Below, piece by piece: positions 16,261-24,841 of a stretch of DNA of 64,000 nt. Numbering within the stretch: the first letter of the stretch is position 1; every line of letters starts with the position of its first letter. A program made the translations under genes and the position numbers. The notes beneath the pieces are model-generated. The model had not been told where the DNA came from and did no database searches. It saw nothing but the letters and a program-made list of their open reading frames with translations. Source of the DNA: JAWLHJ01 sp039587535 (lineage in GTDB: Bacteria > Gemmatimonadota > Gemmatimonadetes > Longimicrobiales > Gaopeijiaceae); NCBI GenBank assembly GCA_039587535.1, contig JBDHIF010000009.1, positions 20,969 to 84,968 of the forward strand, read 5' to 3'.

Positions 16261-16860
16261 TCACATGGGAACACGGAGACCGAACGCCAAGGCCTCCCGA
16301 TCTCCGACAGAGGCACCGAAGCGGACCTGTAGCCCCGAGTTGAAGCCCAGATCCAGACCGAGGTCGAGTGAGCTTTCGATCTCGAGCTCCTCGCCGGGTC
16401 CGGTGAGGATATCCAGGGCGACGTGCCCGCCGACGCTCGGTGAGAAGACGACATCGTCCCCTTCGATGCTCCAACCCAGAACTACGCCTGCCGGAAAGGT
16501 CGCGACCAGCTCCTCACCGACACCGAGTCCCGCGCCGGACCACCATATCGCGTGAGGCTCGCCGGCGCCCTCCAGCCGCGCGAGCGTCCCGGAGACATCG
16601 ATCCCGAACAGGGCCGCGAGGTCGCCGGAAGGATCCTCCGCGATGCCGACCCGCAGACCCAATCCCACCGGCGCCGGCGACTGCCGCCAAAGGACCAGTG
16701 CGCCAATCTCGTTGCCCGGATAGGGCTCCAACAGGAGGAGGGAAAGGCCGGAGGGGGCACCGGGCCTGATCATGGTCGGCGCGTCCCAGACGACCTGAGC
16801 GGAAGCCGTCATCGGGGCGACCGCGAGTGAGACGAGAAGCACCAGAGCCACGCGTTTCAT
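16261..16860 (-). CDS. Exported barrel-like protein of unknown function
   Basis: A 199-residue protein with a clear signal peptide (residues 1-22, ending ASAQ), so it enters the periplasm. The remainder alternates hydrophobic and polar residues with many Gly pairs and ends GLRVPM, suggesting a small beta-barrel or beta-sandwich in the outer membrane. It contains no cysteine after the signal. AAGGAGTG sits just upstream of the ATG at 16860, so the open extension above it is not used. It stands alone between the amidase and a divergent penicillin-binding protein gene. Confidence 0.75.
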   Translation of the reverse strand: MKRVALVLLVSLAVAPMTASAQVVWDAPTMIRPGAPSGLSLLLLEPYPGNEIGALVLWRQSPAPVGLGLRVGIAEDPSGDLAALFGIDVSGTLARLEGAGEPHAIWWSGAGLGVGEELVATFPAGVVLGWSIEGDDVVFSPSVGGHVALDILTGPGEELEIESSLDLGLDLGFNSGLQVRFGASVGDREALAFGLRVPM

Positions 16861-17019
16861 GACCACTCCTTCACCTTCGTTGGGGGAGGATCGCGCACCG
16901 ACGGCACTCGAGGTGCCACAAGACGCGATGCGGAGGCGATTCTTCGGATCGGCCGGCATCACAGGCGATTCCCGCGACGTGGAGCGGCTCGGCACCATGT
17001 TGGCACGATTCGTTCATCT

Positions 17020-19338
17020 ATGGGAAATGAATATGTAGCCCGACGAACCGTGCGCCCCAATGCCATGACCCCCCTCGAATATCCGTCGGACGGCTGGGAG
17101 ATGTCTCCCGGCCCCTCCACCAACCTCTCCGAGCCTTTCCCCAGGGCCGGGCGCGCCACACACCGGGTGAGGCGATTCCGGATTTCGACCGTTCGGGTTG
17201 CGGCCCGTCGCATCTCCTCATTGGCCGGCTCGCTCCGCCCGCTACCGATCTGGGCCCGGGTCGCGGCGGCGGCCGGCGTCACGGTGCTGGCACTCACTTC
17301 GGCGGCTCGTGGATTCTCCGTGACCTGCGCCCCGGAGATGTCGTGCGTGACGATCCAGGACCTCGCGGCGGGAGCTCCGCTCCCAGAGGCGATCGAGCTC
17401 CTCGATCGCGAGGGCGAGACGCTCGCCGAGGTCGCCGGGCCGCTCCGGCGAGCCCTTCCCGACTCCGTGATTCCCGAGCGAATCCGACGGGCTTTCGTGG
17501 CCGTGGAGGACCGCCGCTTCTACGACCACGGAGGCGTGGACGCCCGCGGAGTGGTCCGCGCGGCGGTCCGGAACGTCCGCGCCGGTGAGGTAGAGGAGGG
17601 CGCCAGCACCATACCCATGCAGCTCGTCCGCACCTTGTGGAGCGAATCGCTTCGGGAGGTGGGCCCCTGGAGACGGAAGATGATCGAAGCCACGACGGCA
17701 CCCCGGCTCATCGATCTTCTGGGTCATGAGCGGGTCCTGACGCTGTACCTGAACTCCATCTACATGGGGAACGGCATTTACGGCATCGAGCGCGCGGCCC
17801 GTTACTACTTCGGCGCCGGCGTCGGTGAGCTCGGCACGGGAGAGATCGCCACGTTGGTAGGGATGACTCAGGGTCCCGAGCGATACGAGCCACGCCGCCA
17901 CCCCGAGCGGGCTCGAGCGCGGCGGGACGTGGTGCTGGGAATCCTCGAGAGCGACGGGCTCGTGACCGCCGAGGAAGCCGAAACGGCCCGGTCCCGCCCC
18001 GTAGAGACGATCGACAAGCCGCACCTGAATCGCCGCCGGAGCTACGTCTCCGCCGCCGTCACCCGGGAGCTTCGAGAGGTGACGCCCGAGCTCGCCGGGG
18101 TACCCGGTCTTCGTGTCTTCACGACGATCGACCCCGTGGTCCAGAGAGAGGGCGAGCGCGCGCTCCTCACCCAGCTCGAAGCCATCGAGACCGGCGCATT
18201 CGGTTCGTACGAGGCGCGTGACAGCACCACCCGACTGCAGAGTGCCGCGGTGGCGGTGGACCCGTACTCCGGCGCGGTCCGCGCATGGGTCGGCGGCCGG
18301 GACTTCCAAGAATCCCAGTTCGACCGAGTCGATCAGGCGCGGCGCCAGGTCGGATCATTGGTGAAGCCGTTCCTGGTGGCTTCCGCGTTGGAGCGAGGAT
18401 TGAAGATCCTGACCCCGGTCTCGGCGGACACCGTCCCCATCCAGAGCGCCAACGGCCCTTGGCTGCCGGCCGACCACGTGCAGGAGACGGTGCTTCCGCT
18501 GCGTGAGGCGCTGGTTCGATCTTCGAATCGGGCGGCAGCTCACCTCGCGATGGACCTCGGGCTGGATGCGATCCGGGCGGTGGGGCACGACGTGGGCATC
18601 GCAAGCACCATCCCCGCCGTACCGGCCACGGCGATCGGAGCCTTCGACGCCTCGCTCCTGGAGATGACCGGAGCGTACGCGGTCTTCGGTAACGGCGGAC
18701 GGGCCGTCGACCCATACCTCATCGACCGTATCGAAGCACGCGACGGCAAAATTCTATGGGAGCGTGAGATCCCGGACGGCGAGCCCGTGGTGCTCGACCG
18801 CGTTACGAGCTTCGTGGTGCTCGACGCCATGCGAGACGTGGTGGACCGAGGAACCGCGTTCTCGATACGAGCATCGGGATACCACGGTGCTGCGGCCGGG
18901 AAGACCGGGACGACCAACGATGGGCGTGACGCCTGGTTCGTGGGACTGACGCCGGACCTGGTGGCTGGTGTCTGGGTGGGGCATGACACGCCGGACCAGA
19001 TCGTGGAGGACCGGGGGGGTGGGGCGTTGGCTGCACCAACCTGGGGCCGGTGGATGCGTGCGCTCGAGCGTGAAGGGATTCGCTCCAGCGCAGTCTGGGT
19101 GCCGCCGGTAGGGGTCGAGTACGTGCGCTACGACCCGGTCACCGGCGAATCTCTCGCCAACGGCTGCGGCTCACCGTCGGGCGAGCAGGCACGTCACGCT
19201 TGGATCGAGGCGGGAAGCGCCCCTCAGCACCAGTGCAGAGGCGGGTTGTCCGGCTGGTTCCAGAGGGCGTGGCGCTGGGTGGCACCGCCGAACGTGGAGC
19301 CAGTGCGGCCTCGGCGATTACGGCGCCAGGGCGGATAG
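17020..19338 (+). CDS. Class A penicillin-binding protein (PBP1-like)
   Basis: A bifunctional 772-residue peptidoglycan synthase anchored in the inner membrane (segment about 76-94) with both domains in the periplasm. The glycosyltransferase domain has E163 in EDRRFYDHGGVD and EGASTIPMQLVRTLW; the second Glu region precedes YLNSIYMGNGIYG. The transpeptidase has S446-LV-K449 (GSLVKP), S501-S-N503 and K628-T-G630. It makes and cross-links glycan strands and should bind beta-lactams. The N-terminal 70 residues are unusual and proline/arginine rich, and ATGs at 17020 and 17065 are both possible starts. Confidence 0.93.
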   Translation: MGNEYVARRTVRPNAMTPLEYPSDGWEMSPGPSTNLSEPFPRAGRATHRVRRFRISTVRVAARRISSLAGSLRPLPIWARVAAAAGVTVLALTSAARGFSVTCAPEMSCVTIQDLAAGAPLPEAIELLDREGETLAEVAGPLRRALPDSVIPERIRRAFVAVEDRRFYDHGGVDARGVVRAAVRNVRAGEVEEGASTIPMQLVRTLWSESLREVGPWRRKMIEATTAPRLIDLLGHERVLTLYLNSIYMGNGIYGIERAARYYFGAGVGELGTGEIATLVGMTQGPERYEPRRHPERARARRDVVLGILESDGLVTAEEAETARSRPVETIDKPHLNRRRSYVSAAVTRELREVTPELAGVPGLRVFTTIDPVVQREGERALLTQLEAIETGAFGSYEARDSTTRLQSAAVAVDPYSGAVRAWVGGRDFQESQFDRVDQARRQVGSLVKPFLVASALERGLKILTPVSADTVPIQSANGPWLPADHVQETVLPLREALVRSSNRAAAHLAMDLGLDAIRAVGHDVGIASTIPAVPATAIGAFDASLLEMTGAYAVFGNGGRAVDPYLIDRIEARDGKILWEREIPDGEPVVLDRVTSFVVLDAMRDVVDRGTAFSIRASGYHGAAAGKTGTTNDGRDAWFVGLTPDLVAGVWVGHDTPDQIVEDRGGGALAAPTWGRWMRALEREGIRSSAVWVPPVGVEYVRYDPVTGESLANGCGSPSGEQARHAWIEAGSAPQHQCRGGLSGWFQRAWRWVAPPNVEPVRPRRLRRQGG

Positions 19339-19493
19339 TCGACGACCGTCGCCGAGCTCATTGGCCCGAAGCGGCCCCAAGACACCCGCATCGGCGACCC
19401 ACCCCGACACCAGCGTGTTCGGTTGCCACCCGGCATGAGCGGGGCCACCTTGCCTCAGCATCGACCCATTCCGCAACCCACGAAGGATCCCAG

Positions 19494-20843
19494 ATGAAGA
19501 CGCTTCGTTTCCTGGTCATCGCCGCCGTGCTCATCGGCTCGGCCGCGCCGGTGGCCGCTCAGGCCGTCCCCTGGTCACCCCTCCAGCGGGGTAGCGACAA
19601 CATCGAGGTGCTCGGACACATTCCTCTCGGCCCCCGCTTATCCGTGGCGGACATGGAGCTCGAGCAGGAGATGCATCGCCCGTTCGCCTACGTCGCGCGA
19701 ATGCAGTACGGGCCCGTCGGCCCGAAGGGGCTCGACATCATCAACCTGGAAGACCCGGAGAACCCCGAGCTCATCTACGAGTGGCGCATCGAGAATCAGG
19801 ATCTCCACCTCCCGACCGGTGGGATGGACACCAAGCACTTCAAGTGGAACGATCGCTACTACGCGGTCCAGTCCCTCCAGTTTGGGCAGGGCGGTCCCAA
19901 CTCGGACCTCGGCGCGGTGATCCTGGACGTGACCGGGCTGCCGGACCCGAGCTCGGTGGAAGAAATCGCCCGCATTCGTGAGCCCGAGATGCCCGGGGGC
20001 TTCCACAACATCTTCATCTACAAGCACTCCAACGACCGGGTCTACCTCTTCACCACGGCCAACGCGCCCGGTGCGCTGATTTACGACCTGGGCATGGTCG
20101 TGGAGGGCGACCTCGAGAACGCGCGGGTCGGCATGGTGCCCGTGCCCGAGTCGGCCCTCGGCAGCGGAGGCGGACGGGGCTACCACGACTTCTACGTCGG
20201 GTACCATCCGGATACGGGAGAGGATCGCTTCTACGGCGGGGGCACCGGCGGCTACTACATCTACGACGTGACGAGCCTGGAGGCCCCGGAGCTGCGGATC
20301 ACCTTGACGGGCGTCTCCGGAGTGAACTACGGCCACACCTTCACGCCGACGCCCGACGGCCGCTACGTCATCGCCGAGACCGAATACCAGTACGCGCCGC
20401 TCCGGATCTTCGATCTCCAGCCTGCGCTCGAGGGGGAGCAGACGAACATCAGCTCGCCCATCTCGGCATGGACTGCGGACTGGCAGAACCTGGTGCACAA
20501 CCACGAGGTGCGCTGGCCCTACGTGTTCGTGTCCGGATACCTGGACGGCCTGCAGGTCTTCAACATGCAGGACCCGGCCAACCCGGTCACCGTGGGCTAC
20601 TTCGACACCTACGTCGGCCCGCCGAACACCGATCGGTACAGCATGTTCAACGGCGCCTTCGGAGTGGACGTGCGCAACGAGGACGGGCTCATCGTGGTTA
20701 GCGACATGTCCACAGGTCTGTGGACTTTCCGCATGGACGGGTTCCAGGGCTGGAACGGTGAGCACTGGGGTATGCCCGACATTTCGTCCGCCCAGAAGTG
20801 GGACGAGCCTCTGGTGCGGAGGCCGGTCAGCCAGCAGCGCTGA
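19494..20843 (+). CDS. Secreted LVIVD-repeat beta-propeller protein
   Basis: A 449-residue protein with a signal peptide (residues 1-23, ending AAQA). It carries repeats of the LVIVD type, for example GLDIINLEDPENPELI, YIYDVTSLEAPEL, LQVFNMQDPANPV and GLIVVSDMSTGLWTF, so it should fold as a beta-propeller. Such proteins are common in Gemmatimonadota and their role is unknown; ligand or protein binding at the cell surface is likely. GAAGGA precedes the ATG. A strong terminator follows. Confidence 0.87.
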   Translation: MKTLRFLVIAAVLIGSAAPVAAQAVPWSPLQRGSDNIEVLGHIPLGPRLSVADMELEQEMHRPFAYVARMQYGPVGPKGLDIINLEDPENPELIYEWRIENQDLHLPTGGMDTKHFKWNDRYYAVQSLQFGQGGPNSDLGAVILDVTGLPDPSSVEEIARIREPEMPGGFHNIFIYKHSNDRVYLFTTANAPGALIYDLGMVVEGDLENARVGMVPVPESALGSGGGRGYHDFYVGYHPDTGEDRFYGGGTGGYYIYDVTSLEAPELRITLTGVSGVNYGHTFTPTPDGRYVIAETEYQYAPLRIFDLQPALEGEQTNISSPISAWTADWQNLVHNHEVRWPYVFVSGYLDGLQVFNMQDPANPVTVGYFDTYVGPPNTDRYSMFNGAFGVDVRNEDGLIVVSDMSTGLWTFRMDGFQGWNGEHWGMPDISSAQKWDEPLVRRPVSQQR

Positions 20844-20863
20844 CTCGAGCCGGTATCGAGCTC

Positions 20864-20905
20864 AAGAAGGGCCGCCGGGGCACCCCGGCGGCCCTTCTTC
20901 TTTCT
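20864..20905 (+). terminator. 17-bp hairpin with T-rich tail
   Basis: AAGAAGGGCCGCCGGGG pairs perfectly with the arm at 20883-20899, with CA between, followed by CTTTCT. It ends the LVIVD gene transcript and could also act on the opposite strand after ridA. Confidence 0.85.
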
Positions 20906-20951
20906 CGGTAGGCGAGGTCGGGCTCGCGCGTGCTACCGCCCGCACACCCCT

Positions 20952-21359
20952 TCAGGGCCGGTATGCGATGGCGTCGATCTCGACCCGAAGCCCCCGGTCG
21001 GGCAGTGACGCCACCTGAACTGTGGTGCGCGCCGGGCGGTGACCCCCGAACACCCGCGCATACACCGCGTTCATGGCCTCGAAGTCTCTGAGATCGACCA
21101 GGAAGACGCCGCAGCGGAGCACACGGGAAAGGTCGCTCCCCGCGGCCTTCAGGATGGCCTCGATGTTCTTGAAGACCTGCTCTGTCTGCGTCTCCACGTC
21201 GTCGCCAGCCAACGCTCCGGTGGCTGGGTCGGTGGCGCCCTGCCCCGACACGATGACCAGACGATCCAAGGTGATGCCGGGAACGTAGGGGCCGATGGGC
21301 TTGGGCAGGCCCTCGGCGAAGACGGGCTCGTGGGTGGGCCGGTCCGGGACTCCAGACAT
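20952..21359 (-). CDS. RidA/YjgF-family enamine/imine deaminase
   Basis: A complete 135-residue cytoplasmic RidA-like protein, the family's usual length. Signatures include PIGPYVPGI, VIVSGQGATDP, QVFKNIEAILKAAG and VEIDAIAY near the end, with the conserved Arg in PARTTVQVASLP. RidA hydrolyses reactive 2-aminoacrylate and other enamines made by PLP enzymes such as the threonine/serine dehydratase at 45767. GGAGG precedes the ATG. A second, exported copy lies at 26069. Confidence 0.94.
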   Translation of the reverse strand: MSGVPDRPTHEPVFAEGLPKPIGPYVPGITLDRLVIVSGQGATDPATGALAGDDVETQTEQVFKNIEAILKAAGSDLSRVLRCGVFLVDLRDFEAMNAVYARVFGGHRPARTTVQVASLPDRGLRVEIDAIAYRP

Positions 21360-21625
21360 CCGGTGCCTCCATGACAGAGTGGTCCAGGCCCCACTGGGTG
21401 GGGAGACGAGGTCCCAACCAAGCGACTGGACCGACGCGTGTCCAGCAGCGCCTGTGTGGTCCTTCCCGTGGTCATGTGGTCATGGACGCCTCGGGCCCTG
21501 AAGCGCTCCCAAGCGCTTGTTCGCGCACCCGCGCGCCCATAGGCTCCTTTTCGGGCGTCACGGGTAGCAGCCGGGGACCGCTCAAGAGGACCTCGCGGAG
21601 GCCCCGGGGACCCGCACACCGCAGC

Positions 21626-22216
21626 ATGGAACACGTCGCCATGGAAACCAGCTTCTTCCTCGTCGCCGCATGGCTCGCGGCCGTCGGCGTCGAGCCTGTC
21701 GCTCCAGTGGTCGCCTCGACTCCGGCACCGCAGTTCTGCGCCACATCCTACGGCCCGGACTACTATGCCTTTCCGCTCGCCGCGACCCAAAACATTCCGG
21801 GCACGGGGTACGCCCGCGGTCGGGCCGAGATCTCCGTACCCGTGACGTCCCCCTTCCCCGTGGCCGTTGGCCTGGACGGTAGCTACCTGTACCAGGTGGA
21901 CGTCTCGATCGACAACATGCGCGCACCGCGCTACGGCCAGCTCGTGGCCTGGGTGACCACCTCGGACCTCGAGCGCATAGAGCGGATCGGCACCCTGGAC
22001 GAGCGCATGCGAGCCAGCGGCCCGGTCTCCTGGAACAAGTTCCTGGTGGTGATCACCCTGGAGGACTCGGACGCCGCCGGCGACGAGGTGGGAGCGGAGA
22101 TGTGGACCGGCCCCATCGTGTTCCGGGGGATGTCGCGGAGCGGTGCCATGCACACCATGCTCGGTCATGGCGCGCTCCAGCAGGAGAACTGCACGTCCTA
22201 CGGATTCGGTGCCTGA
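21626..22216 (+). CDS. Exported protein of unknown function coupled to a multicopper oxidase
   Basis: A 196-residue protein with a hydrophobic N-terminal signal (METSFFLVAAWLAAVGV) and a beta-rich mature part. Two cysteines, in PQFCATSY near the start and ENCTSYGFG at the end, could pair. I do not recognise a family. The stop lies one base before the GTG of the multicopper oxidase, so the two proteins are almost surely made together. It might be a periplasmic partner of the oxidase (inference). ATG at 21626 or 21641 may be the start; the upstream frame looks non-coding. Confidence 0.7.
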   Translation: MEHVAMETSFFLVAAWLAAVGVEPVAPVVASTPAPQFCATSYGPDYYAFPLAATQNIPGTGYARGRAEISVPVTSPFPVAVGLDGSYLYQVDVSIDNMRAPRYGQLVAWVTTSDLERIERIGTLDERMRASGPVSWNKFLVVITLEDSDAAGDEVGAEMWTGPIVFRGMSRSGAMHTMLGHGALQQENCTSYGFGA

Positions 22217-22217
22217 C

Positions 22218-23903
22218 GTGAGACACGCGCTCCGCGCCCCGATGTGTGCAGTCCTGATTCTGGGCTCCCTTGCCGTCCCCGCCGCGGCGCAGCACGAGGG
22301 GCACGCCATGCACGGCATGCCCATGGAGGGTGGTTGGCGCATGGTGCCCATGGACCCGAACATGCCCATGCTGCCCGGCCTCGCCGAGGCGGTCCCGGTG
22401 GTCGGCGCCTTCATGCCGGGCATGGGCATGGACCCCTCCATGCTCCCCGCCGCTCGTCCGTCGGAAGTGGTGCCGATGATGGACGGCGACACGCTGGACG
22501 TCTCGGTTTCCATGGTGCGCCGTACCATCGACGGTCACGAGATGGTCATGTACGGCTACAACCAGCAGTACCCCGGACCGCTCATCCAGGCCCCCAGGGA
22601 CGCCACCATCATCGTCCGTGTGACCAACGACATCCAGTCACCGACCACCATCCACTGGCACGGGATCCGGCTGGACAACCGCTACGACGGTGTTCCGGGT
22701 GTGACCCAGGATCCCATCGAGCGCGGGGAGAGCTTCACTTACGAGATCCATGTACCCGACGCCGGGATGTTCTGGTACCACCCTCACGTGCGTGAGGACG
22801 TGCAACAGGACCTCGGGCTCTTCGGCAACCTCCACGTCACGTCGCCGGACCCCGAGTATTACGGCCCGGCCCACCGCGAGGAGGTCTTCGTTCTGGACGA
22901 CATGCTCGTCGACGACCAGGGAGCGATCCCGTGGGGGGACAGCGCGCCCACCCACGCCCTCATGGGCCGGTTCGGTAACGTCATGATGGTGAATGGCGAG
23001 ACCGACCACGGCATGACCGTACGGCAGGGCGAGGTCGTGCGCTTGTTCCTCACCAACGTGGCCAACTCCAGGACCTTCAACGTCACCTTCGGCAACGCCC
23101 AGGCGAAGATCGTGGCGTCCGACGTGGGACGGTACGAGCGCGAGCAGTGGGTCCCCTCGGTGGTCATCGCCCCGGCCGAGCGATACGTGGTGGACGTGCG
23201 CTTCGACGAGCCCGGAGAAGTGGTCATCGCCAACACCATTCAGGCCATCAACCACTTCCGGGGTGAGTTCTACCCGAATGTGGATACCCTTTCGGTGGTC
23301 ACCGTCACCGACGAGCCGGCGGACCCCGCGATCTCCCGAGCCTTCGATACGCTCCGCGAGCACGACGCCGTACAGGAGGAGGTCGAGAGCTTTCGGCCCT
23401 GGTTCGATCGGGCGCCTGATCACGAGCTCGAGACGGCCGTCCGGGTCCAGGACCTCCACAATTCCATCATGCTTTCGATGGAGGCGGATACGCTCTACTT
23501 CCCGCCCATCGAATGGAACGATGGGATGCCGATGATGAACTGGCTCTCCACTGGAGAGCAGGTGACCTGGATTCTTCGGGACCGTGCGACGGGGGCCGAG
23601 AACGAGGAGATCGACTGGCGATTCCAGGTGGGCGACGTCGTGAAGATCCGGGTGTTCAACGATCCCGAGTCGTTCCACCCGATGAACCATCCCATTCACA
23701 TTCACGGGCAGCGCTTCCTCGTTCTCTCCGTGGACGGCGTGACGCAGGAGAACCTGGTCTGGAAGGACACGGCGATTGTCCCGGTAGGCAGCACGGTGGA
23801 CTTTCTCGTGGAGATGTCCAATCCGGGCGAGTGGATGATCCATTGCCACATCGCCGAGCACCTCTCCGCGGGCATGATGTTCGGCTTCACCGTCGAGCCG
23901 TGA
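22218..23903 (+). CDS. Exported multicopper oxidase with Met/His-rich N-terminus
   Basis: A 561-residue three-cupredoxin oxidase with a signal peptide (residues 1-24, ending PAAAQ). All copper sites are present: TIHWHG, WYHPH, the HPMNHPIHIHG cluster and HCHIAEH with a following Met as T1 axial ligand. Residues 25-75 are rich in Met and His (HEGHAMHGMPM, then DPNMPM and MPGMGM), as in copper-tolerance oxidases CueO and PcoA. It probably oxidises Cu(I) or phenolics in the periplasm. It starts with GTG and is coupled to the unknown exported protein upstream. Confidence 0.93.
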   Translation: MRHALRAPMCAVLILGSLAVPAAAQHEGHAMHGMPMEGGWRMVPMDPNMPMLPGLAEAVPVVGAFMPGMGMDPSMLPAARPSEVVPMMDGDTLDVSVSMVRRTIDGHEMVMYGYNQQYPGPLIQAPRDATIIVRVTNDIQSPTTIHWHGIRLDNRYDGVPGVTQDPIERGESFTYEIHVPDAGMFWYHPHVREDVQQDLGLFGNLHVTSPDPEYYGPAHREEVFVLDDMLVDDQGAIPWGDSAPTHALMGRFGNVMMVNGETDHGMTVRQGEVVRLFLTNVANSRTFNVTFGNAQAKIVASDVGRYEREQWVPSVVIAPAERYVVDVRFDEPGEVVIANTIQAINHFRGEFYPNVDTLSVVTVTDEPADPAISRAFDTLREHDAVQEEVESFRPWFDRAPDHELETAVRVQDLHNSIMLSMEADTLYFPPIEWNDGMPMMNWLSTGEQVTWILRDRATGAENEEIDWRFQVGDVVKIRVFNDPESFHPMNHPIHIHGQRFLVLSVDGVTQENLVWKDTAIVPVGSTVDFLVEMSNPGEWMIHCHIAEHLSAGMMFGFTVEP

Positions 23904-23981
23904 CGCACGCCCGGGTCGGTCGGTGTCCGGCCGGCTGCGGCGGCACGCGCCGCTACTGAATCCCCGAACCATCGGTTCCCG

Positions 23982-24455
23982 TTGAGTCCCAAGCTCCGCG
24001 CAGCCATACCGATACTGTTGTCGCTCTCCGCGGCCGTCCTCCTGTTCCTCGGGGTGGATCGGCTCGTCGAGCGGCGCCGCATCACCGAGGAGGTGAACCG
24101 GCTCCGCGGCGAGCTGTTCCAGGCCCGGGCGGCAGCGGATCGGTGCCAGGGGGGGCTTCAAAACTCGGAAGCCCGCCTGCGAGAGTTCGATCAAGTCATA
24201 CAATCGCTCCGTGCCCGCGTGGACAGCTTCGAGGCCCTCGACAGCCGCGGCGTGCCAGAGGCCGAGTACGACGCGTACATGGAGTCCTTCGACAGCTACA
24301 ACGACTCCGTGGCCACGTGGGAAGAGCGAGCCGAGCGCCTCAAGACCGCCGAGGCCTCCTGCCGCGAAACGATCGAGCGCCACAACGCGCTCAGCGATAC
24401 CCTCCGCGCCGTGATCGAGGAAGCCGGAGGCGGTGAGGACGAGGACGGAACCTAG
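23982..24455 (+). CDS. Small membrane-anchored coiled-coil protein
   Basis: A 157-residue protein beginning with TTG. One transmembrane segment lies near residues 7-25, followed by a long charged helix with heptad-like spacing (residues 30-150) and an acidic tail. This is the shape of a periplasmic or cytoplasmic coiled coil tied to the inner membrane. No family recognised. The neighbouring gene at 24531 has the same membrane-plus-coil design, so the pair may form a complex (inference). Confidence 0.7.
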   Translation: MSPKLRAAIPILLSLSAAVLLFLGVDRLVERRRITEEVNRLRGELFQARAAADRCQGGLQNSEARLREFDQVIQSLRARVDSFEALDSRGVPEAEYDAYMESFDSYNDSVATWEERAERLKTAEASCRETIERHNALSDTLRAVIEEAGGGEDEDGT

Positions 24456-24530
24456 CGCTGCTGGAAACCCAGGTTGCTCGACTCGCGTAGTCCCGAGTGA
24501 AGGCCTTTATCCTGCTCGCCGGAGTGGTCC

Positions 24531-24839
24531 ATGCTATTTGACTGGGAAGTGATCGCACCGATGGTGGTCGGCAGCCTGCTCATCCTCTCCATCGCCGGGG
24601 TGATTCTGCTCCGTCCGATCTCCAAGCGGCTCGGCGATGTCCTCGAGGCTTACGCGAAAGAGAAGGATGCCGGTACCACGCGCGAGCTCCGTCAGATCCG
24701 CGAGCTATTCGAGACCATGGACCAGCGGTTGCGACTCATGGAGGAGCGACAGGACTTCACCGAGAAGATGCTGGACTCGGTCTCCCGGGAGCGGATCCCT
24801 GAGCCCCGTCAGGATCAGGAGCTTGACCGACCCTCCTGA
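24531..24839 (+). CDS. Small membrane protein with C-terminal coiled coil
   Basis: A 102-residue protein. A transmembrane segment at about residues 7-28 is followed by a helix (SKRLGDVLEAY onward) with heptad-like repeats to residue 90. Its layout resembles phage-shock PspB-like proteins but the sequence does not allow that name. It lies 75 bases after the similar 157-residue protein and is convergent with the zinc-ribbon gene, 2 bases apart. Confidence 0.75.
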   Translation: MLFDWEVIAPMVVGSLLILSIAGVILLRPISKRLGDVLEAYAKEKDAGTTRELRQIRELFETMDQRLRLMEERQDFTEKMLDSVSRERIPEPRQDQELDRPS

Positions 24840-24841
24840 GC

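Noticed and set aside
19638..20765. Long minus-strand frame opposite the LVIVD gene
   Set aside because: His/Val/Asp-rich composition typical of an antisense shadow; the plus strand has signal peptide and repeats.
22638..24383. 581-codon minus-strand frame opposite the multicopper oxidase
   Set aside because: Antisense shadow; the copper motifs are on the plus strand.
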